A stretch of 64,000 nt of DNA from Chitinophagaceae bacterium PMP191F (GTDB lineage Bacteria; Bacteroidota; Bacteroidia; Chitinophagales; Chitinophagaceae), in NCBI GenBank assembly GCA_001302245.1, contig LGYU01000033.1:62001-126000 (forward strand). The letters run 5' to 3'. The translations under genes and the position numbers were made by a program. Of the stretch, positions 20,001 through 28,657 are shown piece by piece. A model generated the notes under the pieces. That model ran no database searches and had not been told where the DNA came from. It was given only the letters and a program-made list of their open reading frames with translations. Each line of letters starts with the position of its first letter. Position 1 is the first letter of the stretch.

Positions 20001-20233
20001 GATGGATCCGTGATGGTTCATACGTGCGTCTGAAAGCCATTCAATTGGGTTATACACTGCCTTCAAAATGGATGAAATCTGCCAAAATTCAGCAGTTGCG
20101 TTTATATGTTTCAGGCTTCAACGTGTTTACATGGGATAAGCTGAAATACCTGGATCCTGAAATGCCCAACGTAAACAATGGTTTCTATCCGCAACAGCGT
20201 ATGATTTCCGGAGGTGTAAATCTTACTTTCTAA
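17024..20233 (+). CDS. SusC/RagA family TonB-linked outer-membrane transporter
   Basis: 1069 residues, the importer of the second PUL. The signal peptide ends at HTLSFAQ. A carboxypeptidase-regulatory-like domain (TTGQPLQGASVFVKGSTQGT) comes next, then the plug with EEVVVVAYGKQKKANVVGSV, RGLSTYGGASGPLVIIDN, and AVYGLQAANGIILITTKRG; the rest is barrel and ends in SGGVNLTF. An in-frame ATG at 17036 would shorten the N-terminus by four residues. SusD starts 22 bases after the stop. It shares only the family pattern with the SusC at 2920-5994, so the two are not recent duplicates. Confidence 0.95.
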   Translation: MQLKMRQSRHLLLAWRRIWLLAILFACHTLSFAQTKTVSGSVTTTTGQPLQGASVFVKGSTQGTVSGSDGKFTLHVAEAKVILEISMTGYTTVTVTAEPGKTVVVKLTENQKDMEEVVVVAYGKQKKANVVGSVAQISGDELKKAPAMNVTNMLAGRLPGLVTLQQSGRPGNDDATLRIRGLSTYGGASGPLVIIDNVQRASFSNLDPNEIESITLLKDAVSTAVYGLQAANGIILITTKRGKNQKPVISYDGAATFNSNTRFPKFLNGADYMQWYNKGIEMDNDYLEHTNGSPVPYVYTQEQIDAVRKGSNTNPLLGNTDWVGMLVDNRAVSQQHNVTVRGGTDKVKYFTSIGYLDQEGVVKSTNFKRYNVRTNLDAQLNDYFSVAIDLSARQQLSNTPGISPDNTAYMNPFYQAVRMLPNMPLYAPNGLPTAHYAGAGWVNPIAAVEKSGYQKGETNVFLGNMTFNVKVPWVKGLEAKLLVAYDKTNTENKGWLTPYQLMGRQRDQVTGDYTLIANPPGITRTTLRQSYNQNNRRTFQPSITYNNRFGDHNVSALALYEWSRYRTNLFSTGASNFPLTDLQEIDFGSTATADFISPTGSSSVDGRAGYVARLNYSYKDKYLLEVANRWDASIKFAKNNRWEMFPAVGLGWIISKENFFDKMTGVVDFLKLKGSVGRLGNDGNVGQFAYMQTYALTSSPVVVIGGQPVSALYTSNPPNVNIRWETTTSTNVGFEATFLHGLLNVDFEWFYKETSGILNSPGSLYASSLGGYYPSSVNSGKMSNKGFDLQIKHNNNIGKFQYGITANVNWARNKVLRYNESEGLPEWQRVVGHPYGRKLGFVVEGIYQNWEEANNGISPSGGYLAPGFFKYKDLNGDGRLTRTDDMAFVGRSNLPELMYGLNIDLRYGGFDFSALIQGAALCDVNLAGTYEGSSGTSGVDDNTPFTKPFYNYGNSPYFLVENAWTPDNPGANFPRLSSYKASLSAHNAHSNSGWIRDGSYVRLKAIQLGYTLPSKWMKSAKIQQLRLYVSGFNVFTWDKLKYLDPEMPNVNNGFYPQQRMISGGVNLTF

Positions 20234-20255
20234 CACGACTTCAATCATTGAATTT

Positions 20256-21962
20256 ATGAGCAAAATATTTTCAGTTATACAAAAAACGGCGCTAGTGGCA
20301 GGAGTGATGATGGCAGTGCAGAGCTGTAAAATAGACATCATGCCCACCAACCGTTATACGGAAGAAGCGATATGGAACAACCCGTCGAATGTAGAGTTGT
20401 ATATCGCAGGGATGTACAGTGAATTTAAAACATTCCAGTTCGGATCATTCCCTATCGGTTACAGTAATGCAACAGACGCATTAAGCGATATTATGAAATA
20501 TACGGCCACTGTTGCCGGTAACGGAACAGTGAACCTGCTTGCTACAGATGCATCGCGTGTGAATGCGGCTGCTCCACAGCTTAGTTATTGGAGTGATGCC
20601 TATACCCGCATCCGCAGGATCAATGAGTTCCTGGATGGTGTGGCCAATTATGGAAAAATAGATGCTACTACTAAAACACAGTATGCAGCTGAAGCAAGAT
20701 TTATCAGGGGATATGTTTATTTCTGGTTGGCTAAACTGCATGGCAGTGTTATTCTGCTGGACAATATGGGCCAGTACAATACCAGCCTGCATCAGCGTGC
20801 CAGCGAGGAAGATGTATGGAAGTTCATTGCAGCTGATTTTCAGTATGCCGGTGAAAACCTGCCCAAACAATGGGGCTCTACTAAAACAGGTCGCGCAACC
20901 AAAGGCGCTGCTTATGGCATGCTGGCGCGCACCTGGTTGTATGCAGCATCTATTGCAGATTATGATAAAAAGCAATTTAATTCAGACGAATTAACCGGTG
21001 TTTCTGCTGCTAATGCACAGACCTATTACCAGAATGCAGCCAACGCAGCGCAGGTTGTAATAGATCTTGCCAAAGAAGGTTATTATGAGCTGGAAGGCAC
21101 TTTTGCCAATGCGTTTATCAATAAAAATTCAAAAGAATCCGTATTCAAGATCAGTTATGTGTCACCCCAGCTGACACATGCATTTGACCTGGGGTATGCG
21201 CCTCCTGGTGATGCTTCGGGGCAATGCCTGGTATATGGCGTTCCTACGGCTGAACTGGTGAACGAATTTGAAATGAGTGATGGCACCAAATTTTCCTGGA
21301 CCAACTCCACACAGGCAGCTAATCCTTACACAAATCGTGAAGATCGTTTTTATGCTACTGTTCTGTACAACAACGCTACCTGGAAAAAACGCACTATCAA
21401 TACCACTGTAAACGGTGGCACAGAAGGATTTATCCAGTTTGGACTTTCAACAGATCCGCATAAAACCGTGACAGGTTATTACATCAAAAAAATGCTCGAT
21501 TCTACCAATACTACTTTCGTGGCCTATGGAAGTACGCAGGACTGGAACGAAATGCGTTATGCTGAAGTATTGCTGATACATGCAGAAGCAGAAGCAAAAC
21601 TGAATAACATTGGCCTGGCGCAGGAATCCTTGAATGCAGTAAGAAGAAGAGCTAAACTACCTAACACACCGGCTTCTACTACAGCACAGTTAATGGAAGC
21701 GGTAGAGCATGAAAGAAAAGTAGAGCTTGCTTTTGAAGGACATCGTTACTGGGATCTGCGTCGCTGGCGTAAAGCGCATATTGTACTGAATAATGTGAAG
21801 TTCACCGGTCATAAGATCACGCCTTCAGGCAGTACTTATACCTACGAAACAGTAAGCGCCGATAATATGAACAGGCAGTTTACTCCTGCATTGTATTACA
21901 TCCCCATTCCATCTACGGAATTGCTGAATAATACTATGCTTACCCAAATCAAAGGTTGGTAA
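20256..21962 (+). CDS. RagB/SusD family outer-membrane glycan-binding lipoprotein
   Basis: 568 residues with a lipoprotein signal (MSKIFSVIQKTALVAG, lipobox AVQS-C at residue 24). Family-typical parts are YAAEARFIRGYVYFWLAKLH, ASEEDVWKFIAADFQYAGEN, the RYAEVLLIHAEAEAKLNNIG helix and the C-terminal HERKVELAFEGHRYWDLRRW. It would cap the neighbouring SusC barrel at the cell surface and bind the target oligosaccharide. It is followed 33 bases later by the DUF5018 lipoprotein, which fits a SusC-SusD-SusE/F-like order. Confidence 0.94.
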   Translation: MSKIFSVIQKTALVAGVMMAVQSCKIDIMPTNRYTEEAIWNNPSNVELYIAGMYSEFKTFQFGSFPIGYSNATDALSDIMKYTATVAGNGTVNLLATDASRVNAAAPQLSYWSDAYTRIRRINEFLDGVANYGKIDATTKTQYAAEARFIRGYVYFWLAKLHGSVILLDNMGQYNTSLHQRASEEDVWKFIAADFQYAGENLPKQWGSTKTGRATKGAAYGMLARTWLYAASIADYDKKQFNSDELTGVSAANAQTYYQNAANAAQVVIDLAKEGYYELEGTFANAFINKNSKESVFKISYVSPQLTHAFDLGYAPPGDASGQCLVYGVPTAELVNEFEMSDGTKFSWTNSTQAANPYTNREDRFYATVLYNNATWKKRTINTTVNGGTEGFIQFGLSTDPHKTVTGYYIKKMLDSTNTTFVAYGSTQDWNEMRYAEVLLIHAEAEAKLNNIGLAQESLNAVRRRAKLPNTPASTTAQLMEAVEHERKVELAFEGHRYWDLRRWRKAHIVLNNVKFTGHKITPSGSTYTYETVSADNMNRQFTPALYYIPIPSTELLNNTMLTQIKGW

Positions 21963-21995
21963 TCCATTCATCTGCAAACATCAAAACAAACTATT

Positions 21996-23678
21996 ATGAA
22001 ACGCTATATATTATCTTTTGCTGTGGTGGCAGGTATTGGTGGAGGCTTTGCTGCCTGTCGTAAGGCTGATGATATTCCCCGTAAAACCGCCAGCAAGCTG
22101 AGCGATATTTACGCCACGCTGGAAGGAAGGGGAAAAGACCGCTTGTTCGAACCCCGTTACAGTAACGATACAATATATTTTGACATCCCGTATTTTTACC
22201 CGGTTGATTCTGATAATGCAACAGATATTAAAAAGATCATTGTACGTTCTACCATTCCAACAGATGCCAGCATGTCGCCTGCATTGGGCACATCAATGGA
22301 TTTTACCAATCCGGTTGGTCTGCAGATCACTGCCGGAAACGGAAGCGTGAGCAAATATGTACTGGTTGCTAAACGTGTAGCCGATCTGAACCTGCGTAAA
22401 GCCACTGTTACCTATACAGAGAATGGAGCAGCGCAGACACTGGATGCCATCATCAATAACACTACCCGAGAAGCTATATTCTATGTAATTCCGGGTACAG
22501 ATGTTTCCAGTGTAAAACTCACCACAGAGCTTAACCCGCATTCTACACCTTCTATTGCAAACGGAACAACAATCAATCTTAATCAGAATATTCAGTTCAC
22601 TGTAAAAGGTATTGACAATTCTACACAAACCTATACCTTAAAAGCAGTGGAGCCTGTGAAGCTTGCTTATGGTGTGGGTATCAGTCGCCTGATGTGGAAG
22701 AAAAGTTCCACTGAACTGACCGGTTTTACTACCAATGACAATAACCGTTCAATGGCGGTAAGCGGTGATTACCTGATACTGGCATTAAGCACTACACCGT
22801 CTACATACAAGATATACAATCGTAAAACAGGTGCTTATGTGCAGGACATGGCGGTACCTCCGGGCAGCTTGCGCAGCTTCGCTATTGCCAATGATTCAGC
22901 AGGCCATATCCTGATCTCATCATGGGCTCCGAAAAACTCCGTATTCTATGTATACAAATACAATGATCCTTTTGATGCCAGCCCTGTAAAATTGATCGAG
23001 TGGACCAATAACAATCCTACCGGTATAGCCGGTGATGGTGGTGTAGGCCGCAGGATCAATGTATATGGCGATGTAAATAAAAATGCCTCCATAGCAGCAA
23101 CAGCTGGTGTGTCCAACATCACTTATAGCTGGAGAGTTGCGAATGGCACTCTGGTAAGCAATACACCCGCATCTCTGGCTTATGCTTCTATCAGCGGAAC
23201 CTGGTCGTTCTATGTAGAGGCGCAGCCAGTATCTGTAGCAGCCAATGGCGACTATTTTATAAACTATCCTGCAGAGATTGCCCTGGTGAATGGCGCTACC
23301 AATGGCAGAACTACTGCATTTACTACAGAAACTTCAGTAGTGGGAACTTCTCACATGTCTATGGATTATTTCAATTTCAACAATGCCAATTACCTGGCCA
23401 TCCTGACATTTAAGAATGGCGGTTCTGTAAAAGCCGGTATGTCATTGTTTGATGTGACCAATACATCCAATATCAGCCTCACGTCAACCAGTGCCGGTTT
23501 CTCCAGTTTCAGGGTGTTTGCTTCACAGGAAGCCGATGACCTGACGGCTACAGCTAATGGCAATGGAGCTGCAGATGTGGCCAGTTGTTATTCTACAGAC
23601 AGGGAAAGGGTTTATGTATACATCCTGCTCACAAACGGTGGTGTAGCCGCGTATGAGTTTACAAAATATGCTCCCTAG
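21996..23678 (+). CDS. DUF5018 lipoprotein, likely SusE/F-like surface glycan-binding protein
   Basis: 560 residues. A lipoprotein signal (MKRYILSFAVVAGIGGGFAAC, lipobox FAA-C) points to the outer membrane. An Ig-like DUF5018-type N-terminal half includes KKIIVRSTIPTDASMSPALG and repeated beta-rich units (LRKATVTYTE, SVKLTTELNPHSTPSIANGT); the C-terminal half looks like a beta-propeller (DNNRSMAVSGDYLILALSTT). DUF5018 proteins commonly sit directly after susD and are thought to bind glycan on the cell surface. No catalytic motif is visible. The gene is followed by a strong hairpin at 23694-23726. Confidence 0.82.
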   Translation: MKRYILSFAVVAGIGGGFAACRKADDIPRKTASKLSDIYATLEGRGKDRLFEPRYSNDTIYFDIPYFYPVDSDNATDIKKIIVRSTIPTDASMSPALGTSMDFTNPVGLQITAGNGSVSKYVLVAKRVADLNLRKATVTYTENGAAQTLDAIINNTTREAIFYVIPGTDVSSVKLTTELNPHSTPSIANGTTINLNQNIQFTVKGIDNSTQTYTLKAVEPVKLAYGVGISRLMWKKSSTELTGFTTNDNNRSMAVSGDYLILALSTTPSTYKIYNRKTGAYVQDMAVPPGSLRSFAIANDSAGHILISSWAPKNSVFYVYKYNDPFDASPVKLIEWTNNNPTGIAGDGGVGRRINVYGDVNKNASIAATAGVSNITYSWRVANGTLVSNTPASLAYASISGTWSFYVEAQPVSVAANGDYFINYPAEIALVNGATNGRTTAFTTETSVVGTSHMSMDYFNFNNANYLAILTFKNGGSVKAGMSLFDVTNTSNISLTSTSAGFSSFRVFASQEADDLTATANGNGAADVASCYSTDRERVYVYILLTNGGVAAYEFTKYAP

Positions 23679-23693
23679 TAACGATGGTGAATG

Positions 23694-23726
23694 GTGAACA
23701 GCCGGTAATCATTACCGGCTGTTCAC
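23694..23726 (+). other. Perfect 15-bp hairpin inside the PUL
   Basis: The arms GTGAACAGCCGGTAA (23694-23708) and TTACCGGCTGTTCAC (23712-23726) are exact reverse complements with a 3-base loop TCA. No T-run follows, so it is not a classical terminator. It sits 15 bases after the DUF5018 stop and 43 bases before the next gene. It may protect the upstream susCD mRNA from 3' decay or partly attenuate transcription. Confidence 0.75.
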
Positions 23727-23769
23727 TGCTCACTGTTCGTAAAGCACTCACTCAATAAAATCACTTTTT

Positions 23770-25176
23770 ATGAAACGTTGTACATATATAATGGCTGTGG
23801 TTTTAGGAGCTCTTCTTATTACTACCCAGGCTTGTAAAAAAGGCAGTTCATCCGATGGAGGAGGTATAGATGGTGGCGAGATCAATACAGACACTGTACG
23901 CAAACGCAATGTAATTGTATGGGTTGATTCCAAATCGAACATCTTCAGTACTTATGGCAGGTTTAATGATACGGCCAAAATACGTCTGATGATGGATACC
24001 CTGAAAAACATTGGTGTTACAGGTCTGGTGATTGACGTAAAAGGAAGTTCCGGTTTTACCATGTATCCAAGTGCTTACACCAAACAACTGACCACGTTAA
24101 ACGGAAAAACTGTTACACCGGGCGTGGATTATGTTGAGTTTATGATTGCAGAAGCACGGAAAAGAAGCCTGAAAGTATATGCATCTACAGTAACGTTTGT
24201 AGAAGGTGATGCCAGCGTACCTATGGGAACTGTATATGACGATGCTACTTTCAAAAGCAACTACGAGTCTATTGTATGTACCGAAACCGGTTCACGGATT
24301 CCCATTACCAATACCGGCAGAAATGCCTTTGTAAACCCTGCACAGCCAGCTGTACAAACCCGTGCACTGAATATCGTTAAAGAGATCGTGAGCAAATATA
24401 ATATTGACGGTATTCTGCTGGACTATTGCCGCTATGCTGATATTTATGCTGATTTTTCTGATTTCAGCAAAACTGAGTTCATCAAATTCTTAAAAGAAAA
24501 ATACAACGATAACGATGCCAGCTCTATGAGTTTCCCCGGCGATATCGTTTCATCGTGGAAAGTAAGCAGTGGTGCTCTTTTACCCAATGTTACCGGTAAA
24601 TATTATAAAAAATGGTTACTGTACCGTTCTACAGTGATCTATAACTTCTTTAAACAGGCCAGGGCAGCTGTAAAATCAGTTAAGCCAGGTGTTGATTTTG
24701 GTGTGTATGTAGGTGCATGGTATGGTACTTATTACCAGGTAGGTGTAAACTGGGCCAGCCAGGATTATGATCCTTTCAATGACCAGACCATTCGTTTTGA
24801 CTGGGCATACCCCGGATACAATGAAACCGGCTATACAGAACAATTGGACGTGCTGATGACAGGTAACTATTTTACGCAGATAATGTTGTCTGAAAACAGT
24901 GCTACTGCCAATCTGAAATACCACTGGTGGAGTATTGAAGGATCACTCAACGGTATTAAATACGTTACTAAGAACAAAGTTCCTTTGTACGGAAGTATTG
25001 ACCTGGGTAATCTGCAATGGTCCAGTAAATCAGAAATTACAAGAGCTATCAAATATATAATGGCCAATACCTCTGGTGGTATCATGTTGTTTGATGTGGT
25101 ACACATGTATATTCCTCAGAACAATTATTTAAAACAGACTTTGTGGGATGCGGTTGCAGAGGGGATAAAAAAATAA
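23770..25176 (+). CDS. GHL10-type glycoside hydrolase-like lipoprotein
   Basis: 468 residues. The signal (MKRCTYIMAVVLGALL, lipobox TTQA-C) makes it a lipoprotein, followed by a Ser/Gly/Asp linker. The catalytic-like barrel starts with RKRNVIVWVDSKSNIF and continues with IGVTGLVIDVKGSSGFTMYP, EARKRSLKVYASTVTFVEGD, YNIDGILLDYCRYADIY and YGSIDLGNLQW, which match the GHL10 (DUF187, family 10 glycosyl hydrolase-like) fold. GHL10 proteins are thought to cleave glycosidic bonds, but few have been tested. It is followed after 10 bases by the phosphodiester glycosidase gene, so the two probably act on the same substrate at the cell surface. Confidence 0.8.
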   Translation: MKRCTYIMAVVLGALLITTQACKKGSSSDGGGIDGGEINTDTVRKRNVIVWVDSKSNIFSTYGRFNDTAKIRLMMDTLKNIGVTGLVIDVKGSSGFTMYPSAYTKQLTTLNGKTVTPGVDYVEFMIAEARKRSLKVYASTVTFVEGDASVPMGTVYDDATFKSNYESIVCTETGSRIPITNTGRNAFVNPAQPAVQTRALNIVKEIVSKYNIDGILLDYCRYADIYADFSDFSKTEFIKFLKEKYNDNDASSMSFPGDIVSSWKVSSGALLPNVTGKYYKKWLLYRSTVIYNFFKQARAAVKSVKPGVDFGVYVGAWYGTYYQVGVNWASQDYDPFNDQTIRFDWAYPGYNETGYTEQLDVLMTGNYFTQIMLSENSATANLKYHWWSIEGSLNGIKYVTKNKVPLYGSIDLGNLQWSSKSEITRAIKYIMANTSGGIMLFDVVHMYIPQNNYLKQTLWDAVAEGIKK

Positions 25177-25186
25177 CCACTACTAT

Positions 25187-26224
25187 ATGAAACGAACCAA
25201 CACAAAGTGGTATGTAGCAATGCTGTTGATGGCCGTATTGGCAGGCACAGCATGTTCAAAATCCAAAGACGTATATGGAGGCAATCCCGTTCCGAAAGAT
25301 ACGGTAACCGTAACGCCTCCTGAAGCTGTAGTAACCTTACCTGCAGAATGGAAAAAATCTTCTTCAATGATGAGTGGATTACCCGCAGGCATTGAAGTAT
25401 ATAACAATACCTCTGCTTACAACAGTAAAGCCATGAACGCCTGGTGCGTGGCCTTTGATCCTAAGAATGCAAACCTTGAATTTAAACCGGTATTGCCTTC
25501 TGTGAACAAGAAACCGAGCGTCATCTATGCAGAAGAGACTGGCACAAAGTATGTTTGTATCAATGGTGGTTTCTTTGGTACCAATGCCTCCTACAGTCTT
25601 GTGCAATACAATGGAACTGTAAGTGCCATAAATATTAAATCATTGTCCCGTACCTACAACGGTATATCTACACCGTATTATCCTACACGTGGTGCCTTTG
25701 GTCTGAAGTCTGACGGCACGCCTGAAGTAACATGGGTGTATCATGTAGGCAGCGGCAACGGCACACTTTATAGTTATCCTGTGCCCAGTCCAAATGCGCT
25801 GAATGCAGCACCACAGCAGGTACCCGATGCTTCTTTCCCTGCAGGCGGCAATATCTGGAATGTGCAGAGTGCTATCGGTGGTTCTCCTATACTGATCAAG
25901 AACAATGTGATCAATGTAACAGACACAGCCGAACTGATCGATATTGATAATACATCGTCCAGGGCACGTTCTGCGATTGGTTTTACTGCAAGCGGCAAAA
26001 TAATCATACTGGCAATAGAAGGCGGCAACAGTTCCGGTGGAGTAGGTTTAACTCTGCGCGAAGTGGCCGCTTTAATGAAAAGTATGGGGTGTACGGGTGC
26101 GCTGAATCTCGATGGAGGTGGCTCTACTTATATGATGGTAAATGGACAGGCAACAGTGAAGCCATCAGATGCCGCCGGAGAACGTGCAGTAATGAGCGCA
26201 ATCATTGTGAAGAAGAAGGGGTGA
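25187..26224 (+). CDS. Phosphodiester glycosidase (NAGPA family) lipoprotein
   Basis: 345 residues with a lipoprotein signal (MKRTNTKWYVAMLLMAV, lipobox AGTA-C). Family motifs are clear: YVCINGGFFGTNASYSLVQY near residue 124, RARSAIGFTASGKIIILAIE, and the active-site NLDGGGSTYMMVNGQ near residue 305, then AGERAVMSAIIV at the end. The family includes the mammalian uncovering enzyme, which removes N-acetylglucosamine from GlcNAc-1-phosphodiester groups. That suggests a substrate with GlcNAc (or another sugar) linked through phosphate, but bacterial members have also been found with other roles. It forms a pair with the GHL10 gene just upstream. Confidence 0.88.
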   Translation: MKRTNTKWYVAMLLMAVLAGTACSKSKDVYGGNPVPKDTVTVTPPEAVVTLPAEWKKSSSMMSGLPAGIEVYNNTSAYNSKAMNAWCVAFDPKNANLEFKPVLPSVNKKPSVIYAEETGTKYVCINGGFFGTNASYSLVQYNGTVSAINIKSLSRTYNGISTPYYPTRGAFGLKSDGTPEVTWVYHVGSGNGTLYSYPVPSPNALNAAPQQVPDASFPAGGNIWNVQSAIGGSPILIKNNVINVTDTAELIDIDNTSSRARSAIGFTASGKIIILAIEGGNSSGGVGLTLREVAALMKSMGCTGALNLDGGGSTYMMVNGQATVKPSDAAGERAVMSAIIVKKKG

Positions 26225-26397
26225 GGAAGGGATTAGGAAACAGGTTTTAGGAATTAGGAATACAGCTGTTAGTGATACAAGCCTGGATGTCTGAAGCCTG
26301 ACAAGACAGCAAAATTTGGTAAATACAAGTCAGGGAACAGGAAATCAAAAGCCAGGAGGAAGCGTACTCACCATTGACGTTTCACGATTAAAAAAAC

Positions 26398-27792
26398 ATG
26401 CAACGCAATAAAAGTTTAGATGCTTTACGGGGAATAGCAATTTTGCTGATGGTACTTTCCAGCAGTATCGCTTTTGGCATTCTGCCGGCATGGATGTATC
26501 ATGCACAAACGCCACCGCCTTCACATGTATTTATGCCTGAACATGCGGGTATATCATGGGTGGACCTGGTATTTCCTTTTTTCCTGTTCAGTATGGGAGC
26601 TGCTATTCCGCTTGCGCTCAATAAAAAATCAGTCAATGGCGCTGGTTTTGGCGATGTGGTATATACTGCACTGCGCAGGTTTGTAATACTGGTGTTCTTT
26701 GCATTATTTACCGTACATGCCAGGAGCAGTGTGATCAGTGGTGTACCGCAAACGCTGGACTACCTGTTGTCCATTGGTGCATTTGTACTGATCTTTTTTC
26801 AATTGTACCGGCCATCGGGTGAGCAGTATAAAAAGTTGTTTACCATCTTACAGGTACTGGCGTATGTACTGGCCATTGTAATGCTGGTTGTACTGCCTTT
26901 TAAAGATGGCAAAGGTTTTACATTACAACGTAGTGATATTATTATACTGGTACTGGCCAATATGGCACTGTTCGGCACCATTGCCTGGTGGTTTACCAGG
27001 AATAATCCATGGTTGCGGATTGGTATTTTGCCCTTTGTTATGGCGGTGTTTCTCAGTAAGGGTACCGGTACATGGACAGATACTTTGTTTCAATGGTCGC
27101 CGGTTCCCTGGGCCTATAAATTTTATTATCTCAAATACCTGTTCATTATTATTCCCGGCACTATAGCGGGCGATTGGTTACTGCGTTATGCTGTACCTAT
27201 GCAGATAGAAGGAAGGAATACCCGTAACTGGCTAACAATTACTGCGCTATTGTCTTTTGCACTGGTAGTGTTAAATGTAGTGTTGTTGTTCGGGCGTTAT
27301 ACGTTCATCAACCTGATAAGCACTACTGTGATCTGTATTGTATTACTGGTATATAGCCAGAGATCGAAAGCCGCAGCAGGCTATCAGCAGGTAAAACTTT
27401 TTCTGCAGGCCGGTACCTGGTTATTGTTACTGGGATTGTTCTTTGAAGCATACGAAGGAGGAATTAAAAAAGATCCTTCTACCTATAGTTACTATTTTGT
27501 CAACAGCGGACTTGCATTCTTTATGATGATCGCTTTATATGGTTGTCAGTTTGGAAAAGCAGGAAGCGTGGTGATCAGTTATCTGAGCCTGAATGGTAAA
27601 AATCCGATGGTTGCTTATGTAACCGGTAACCTGTTATTGCTGCCTTTGTTGCATCTTAGCGGAGCTATGCAGGTATATATTGCCATGCAGAAAAATGTAT
27701 TTACAGGTTTTCTGAGTGGGGTACTGTTCACAGGCATCGTATCGCTGGTAACAGTATTTTTCACCAAAAGAGGATGGCTCTGGAAAACATAG
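26398..27792 (+). CDS. DUF5009/NagX-like membrane acyltransferase
   Basis: 464 residues and about ten to twelve membrane segments. The N-terminus (RNKSLDALRGIAILLMVLSS) carries the family signature seen in heparan-alpha-glucosaminide acetyltransferases and NagX, followed by GISWVDLVFPFFLFSMGAAI. A later segment is LNGKNPMVAYVTGNLLLLPL. DUF5009 proteins are placed in the acyltransferase/NagX group and are linked with GlcNAc use, as a possible transporter or N-acetyltransferase; the activity is not certain. It lies 173 bases after the phosphodiester glycosidase gene and is followed by a terminator at 27868-27897. A second, different member is at 47598-48770. Confidence 0.85.
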   Translation: MQRNKSLDALRGIAILLMVLSSSIAFGILPAWMYHAQTPPPSHVFMPEHAGISWVDLVFPFFLFSMGAAIPLALNKKSVNGAGFGDVVYTALRRFVILVFFALFTVHARSSVISGVPQTLDYLLSIGAFVLIFFQLYRPSGEQYKKLFTILQVLAYVLAIVMLVVLPFKDGKGFTLQRSDIIILVLANMALFGTIAWWFTRNNPWLRIGILPFVMAVFLSKGTGTWTDTLFQWSPVPWAYKFYYLKYLFIIIPGTIAGDWLLRYAVPMQIEGRNTRNWLTITALLSFALVVLNVVLLFGRYTFINLISTTVICIVLLVYSQRSKAAAGYQQVKLFLQAGTWLLLLGLFFEAYEGGIKKDPSTYSYYFVNSGLAFFMMIALYGCQFGKAGSVVISYLSLNGKNPMVAYVTGNLLLLPLLHLSGAMQVYIAMQKNVFTGFLSGVLFTGIVSLVTVFFTKRGWLWKT

Positions 27793-27867
27793 CATATTGC
27801 AAGCGAGCAGAAATAAGTTCTTTATAAATGTTCATTGTTAAGATCCAATATTAAGTTGCAGTCGTAG

Positions 27868-27897
27868 AGCGACCGGTGCAGTACCGGTCGCTTTTTT
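27868..27897 (+). terminator. Rho-independent terminator inside the large locus
   Basis: A perfect 10-bp stem AGCGACCGGT / ACCGGTCGCT with a 5-base loop and five or more following T residues. It lies 76 bases after the DUF5009 gene and 32 bases before the first GDSL gene. It probably splits the locus into a susCD unit and an esterase/transport unit with separate promoters or partial read-through. Confidence 0.88.
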
Positions 27898-27928
27898 AAG
27901 ATGATCCGGAAAACTGACTTAAAAAAAT

Positions 27929-28618
27929 ATGTGCGGACAGAGAAAATATATTCTACAAAGTTTAATGCTGGCAGCAGGCATGCTGGTTCAAACGGCAGCA
28001 TCTGCACAGCGGGTAGATAGTTCGTATCACAATTACCTGTACGATAGCCGGCTGGCTTATTTTAAACAGTTGCCGGCAGTAAAAGGTGCTGTGGTATTTT
28101 GGGGAGATAGCATTACTCATTGGGGAGACTGGGCAGAGTTTATGGGTTTTAAAAAAGTATTGAACCGGGGAATTGCCGGTGATAATACGTATGGTTTGCG
28201 GGCCAGGGTGGAAGAGATTGTACGGCATCAACCTGAAAAATTATTTATACTGATCGGTACCAATGACCTCAACAAAAAAATACCAGTTGGCTACATTGTA
28301 GATAACTATAAAAAGATTATACAGGATATACACACATTGTCGCCCGGTACAAATGTGTATGTACAAAGTGTATTTCCTATCAACAATGATCTTATTGGCA
28401 GGCAATATTATACCAGCACAAATGAAGAGATCATGTCGCTGAACATGGCATTAAAAACAATGACTGATGTAATGAAGGTACCTTTTGTTGATATTTACCC
28501 GGCGTTGACAGACACTAAAGGGCAGATGGATGCAAAATATACTTACGATGGCCTGCATCTTTCGGGGCTGGGATACCAGCAATGGGTCAATTACCTTAAA
28601 CAGCAGCATTTATTATAA
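27929..28618 (+). CDS. Secreted SGNH/GDSL hydrolase 1
   Basis: 229 residues with a signal peptide ending at AASAQ. SGNH blocks are all visible: block I GDSITHWGDW at about residue 58 (nucleophile Ser), block II NRGIAGDNTYG, block III GTNDL at about 109, and block V DGLHLS at about 207 with catalytic Asp and His. The family removes acyl groups, for instance O-acetyl groups from sugars. It is one of four related GDSL genes in this locus and, with a true GDS block, the one closest to the canonical motif. It comes just after a terminator and before the symporter. Confidence 0.9.
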   Translation: MCGQRKYILQSLMLAAGMLVQTAASAQRVDSSYHNYLYDSRLAYFKQLPAVKGAVVFWGDSITHWGDWAEFMGFKKVLNRGIAGDNTYGLRARVEEIVRHQPEKLFILIGTNDLNKKIPVGYIVDNYKKIIQDIHTLSPGTNVYVQSVFPINNDLIGRQYYTSTNEEIMSLNMALKTMTDVMKVPFVDIYPALTDTKGQMDAKYTYDGLHLSGLGYQQWVNYLKQQHLL

Positions 28619-28657
28619 ACAAACAATCATTTTCACAAACCCTATTTACGTTCCATC

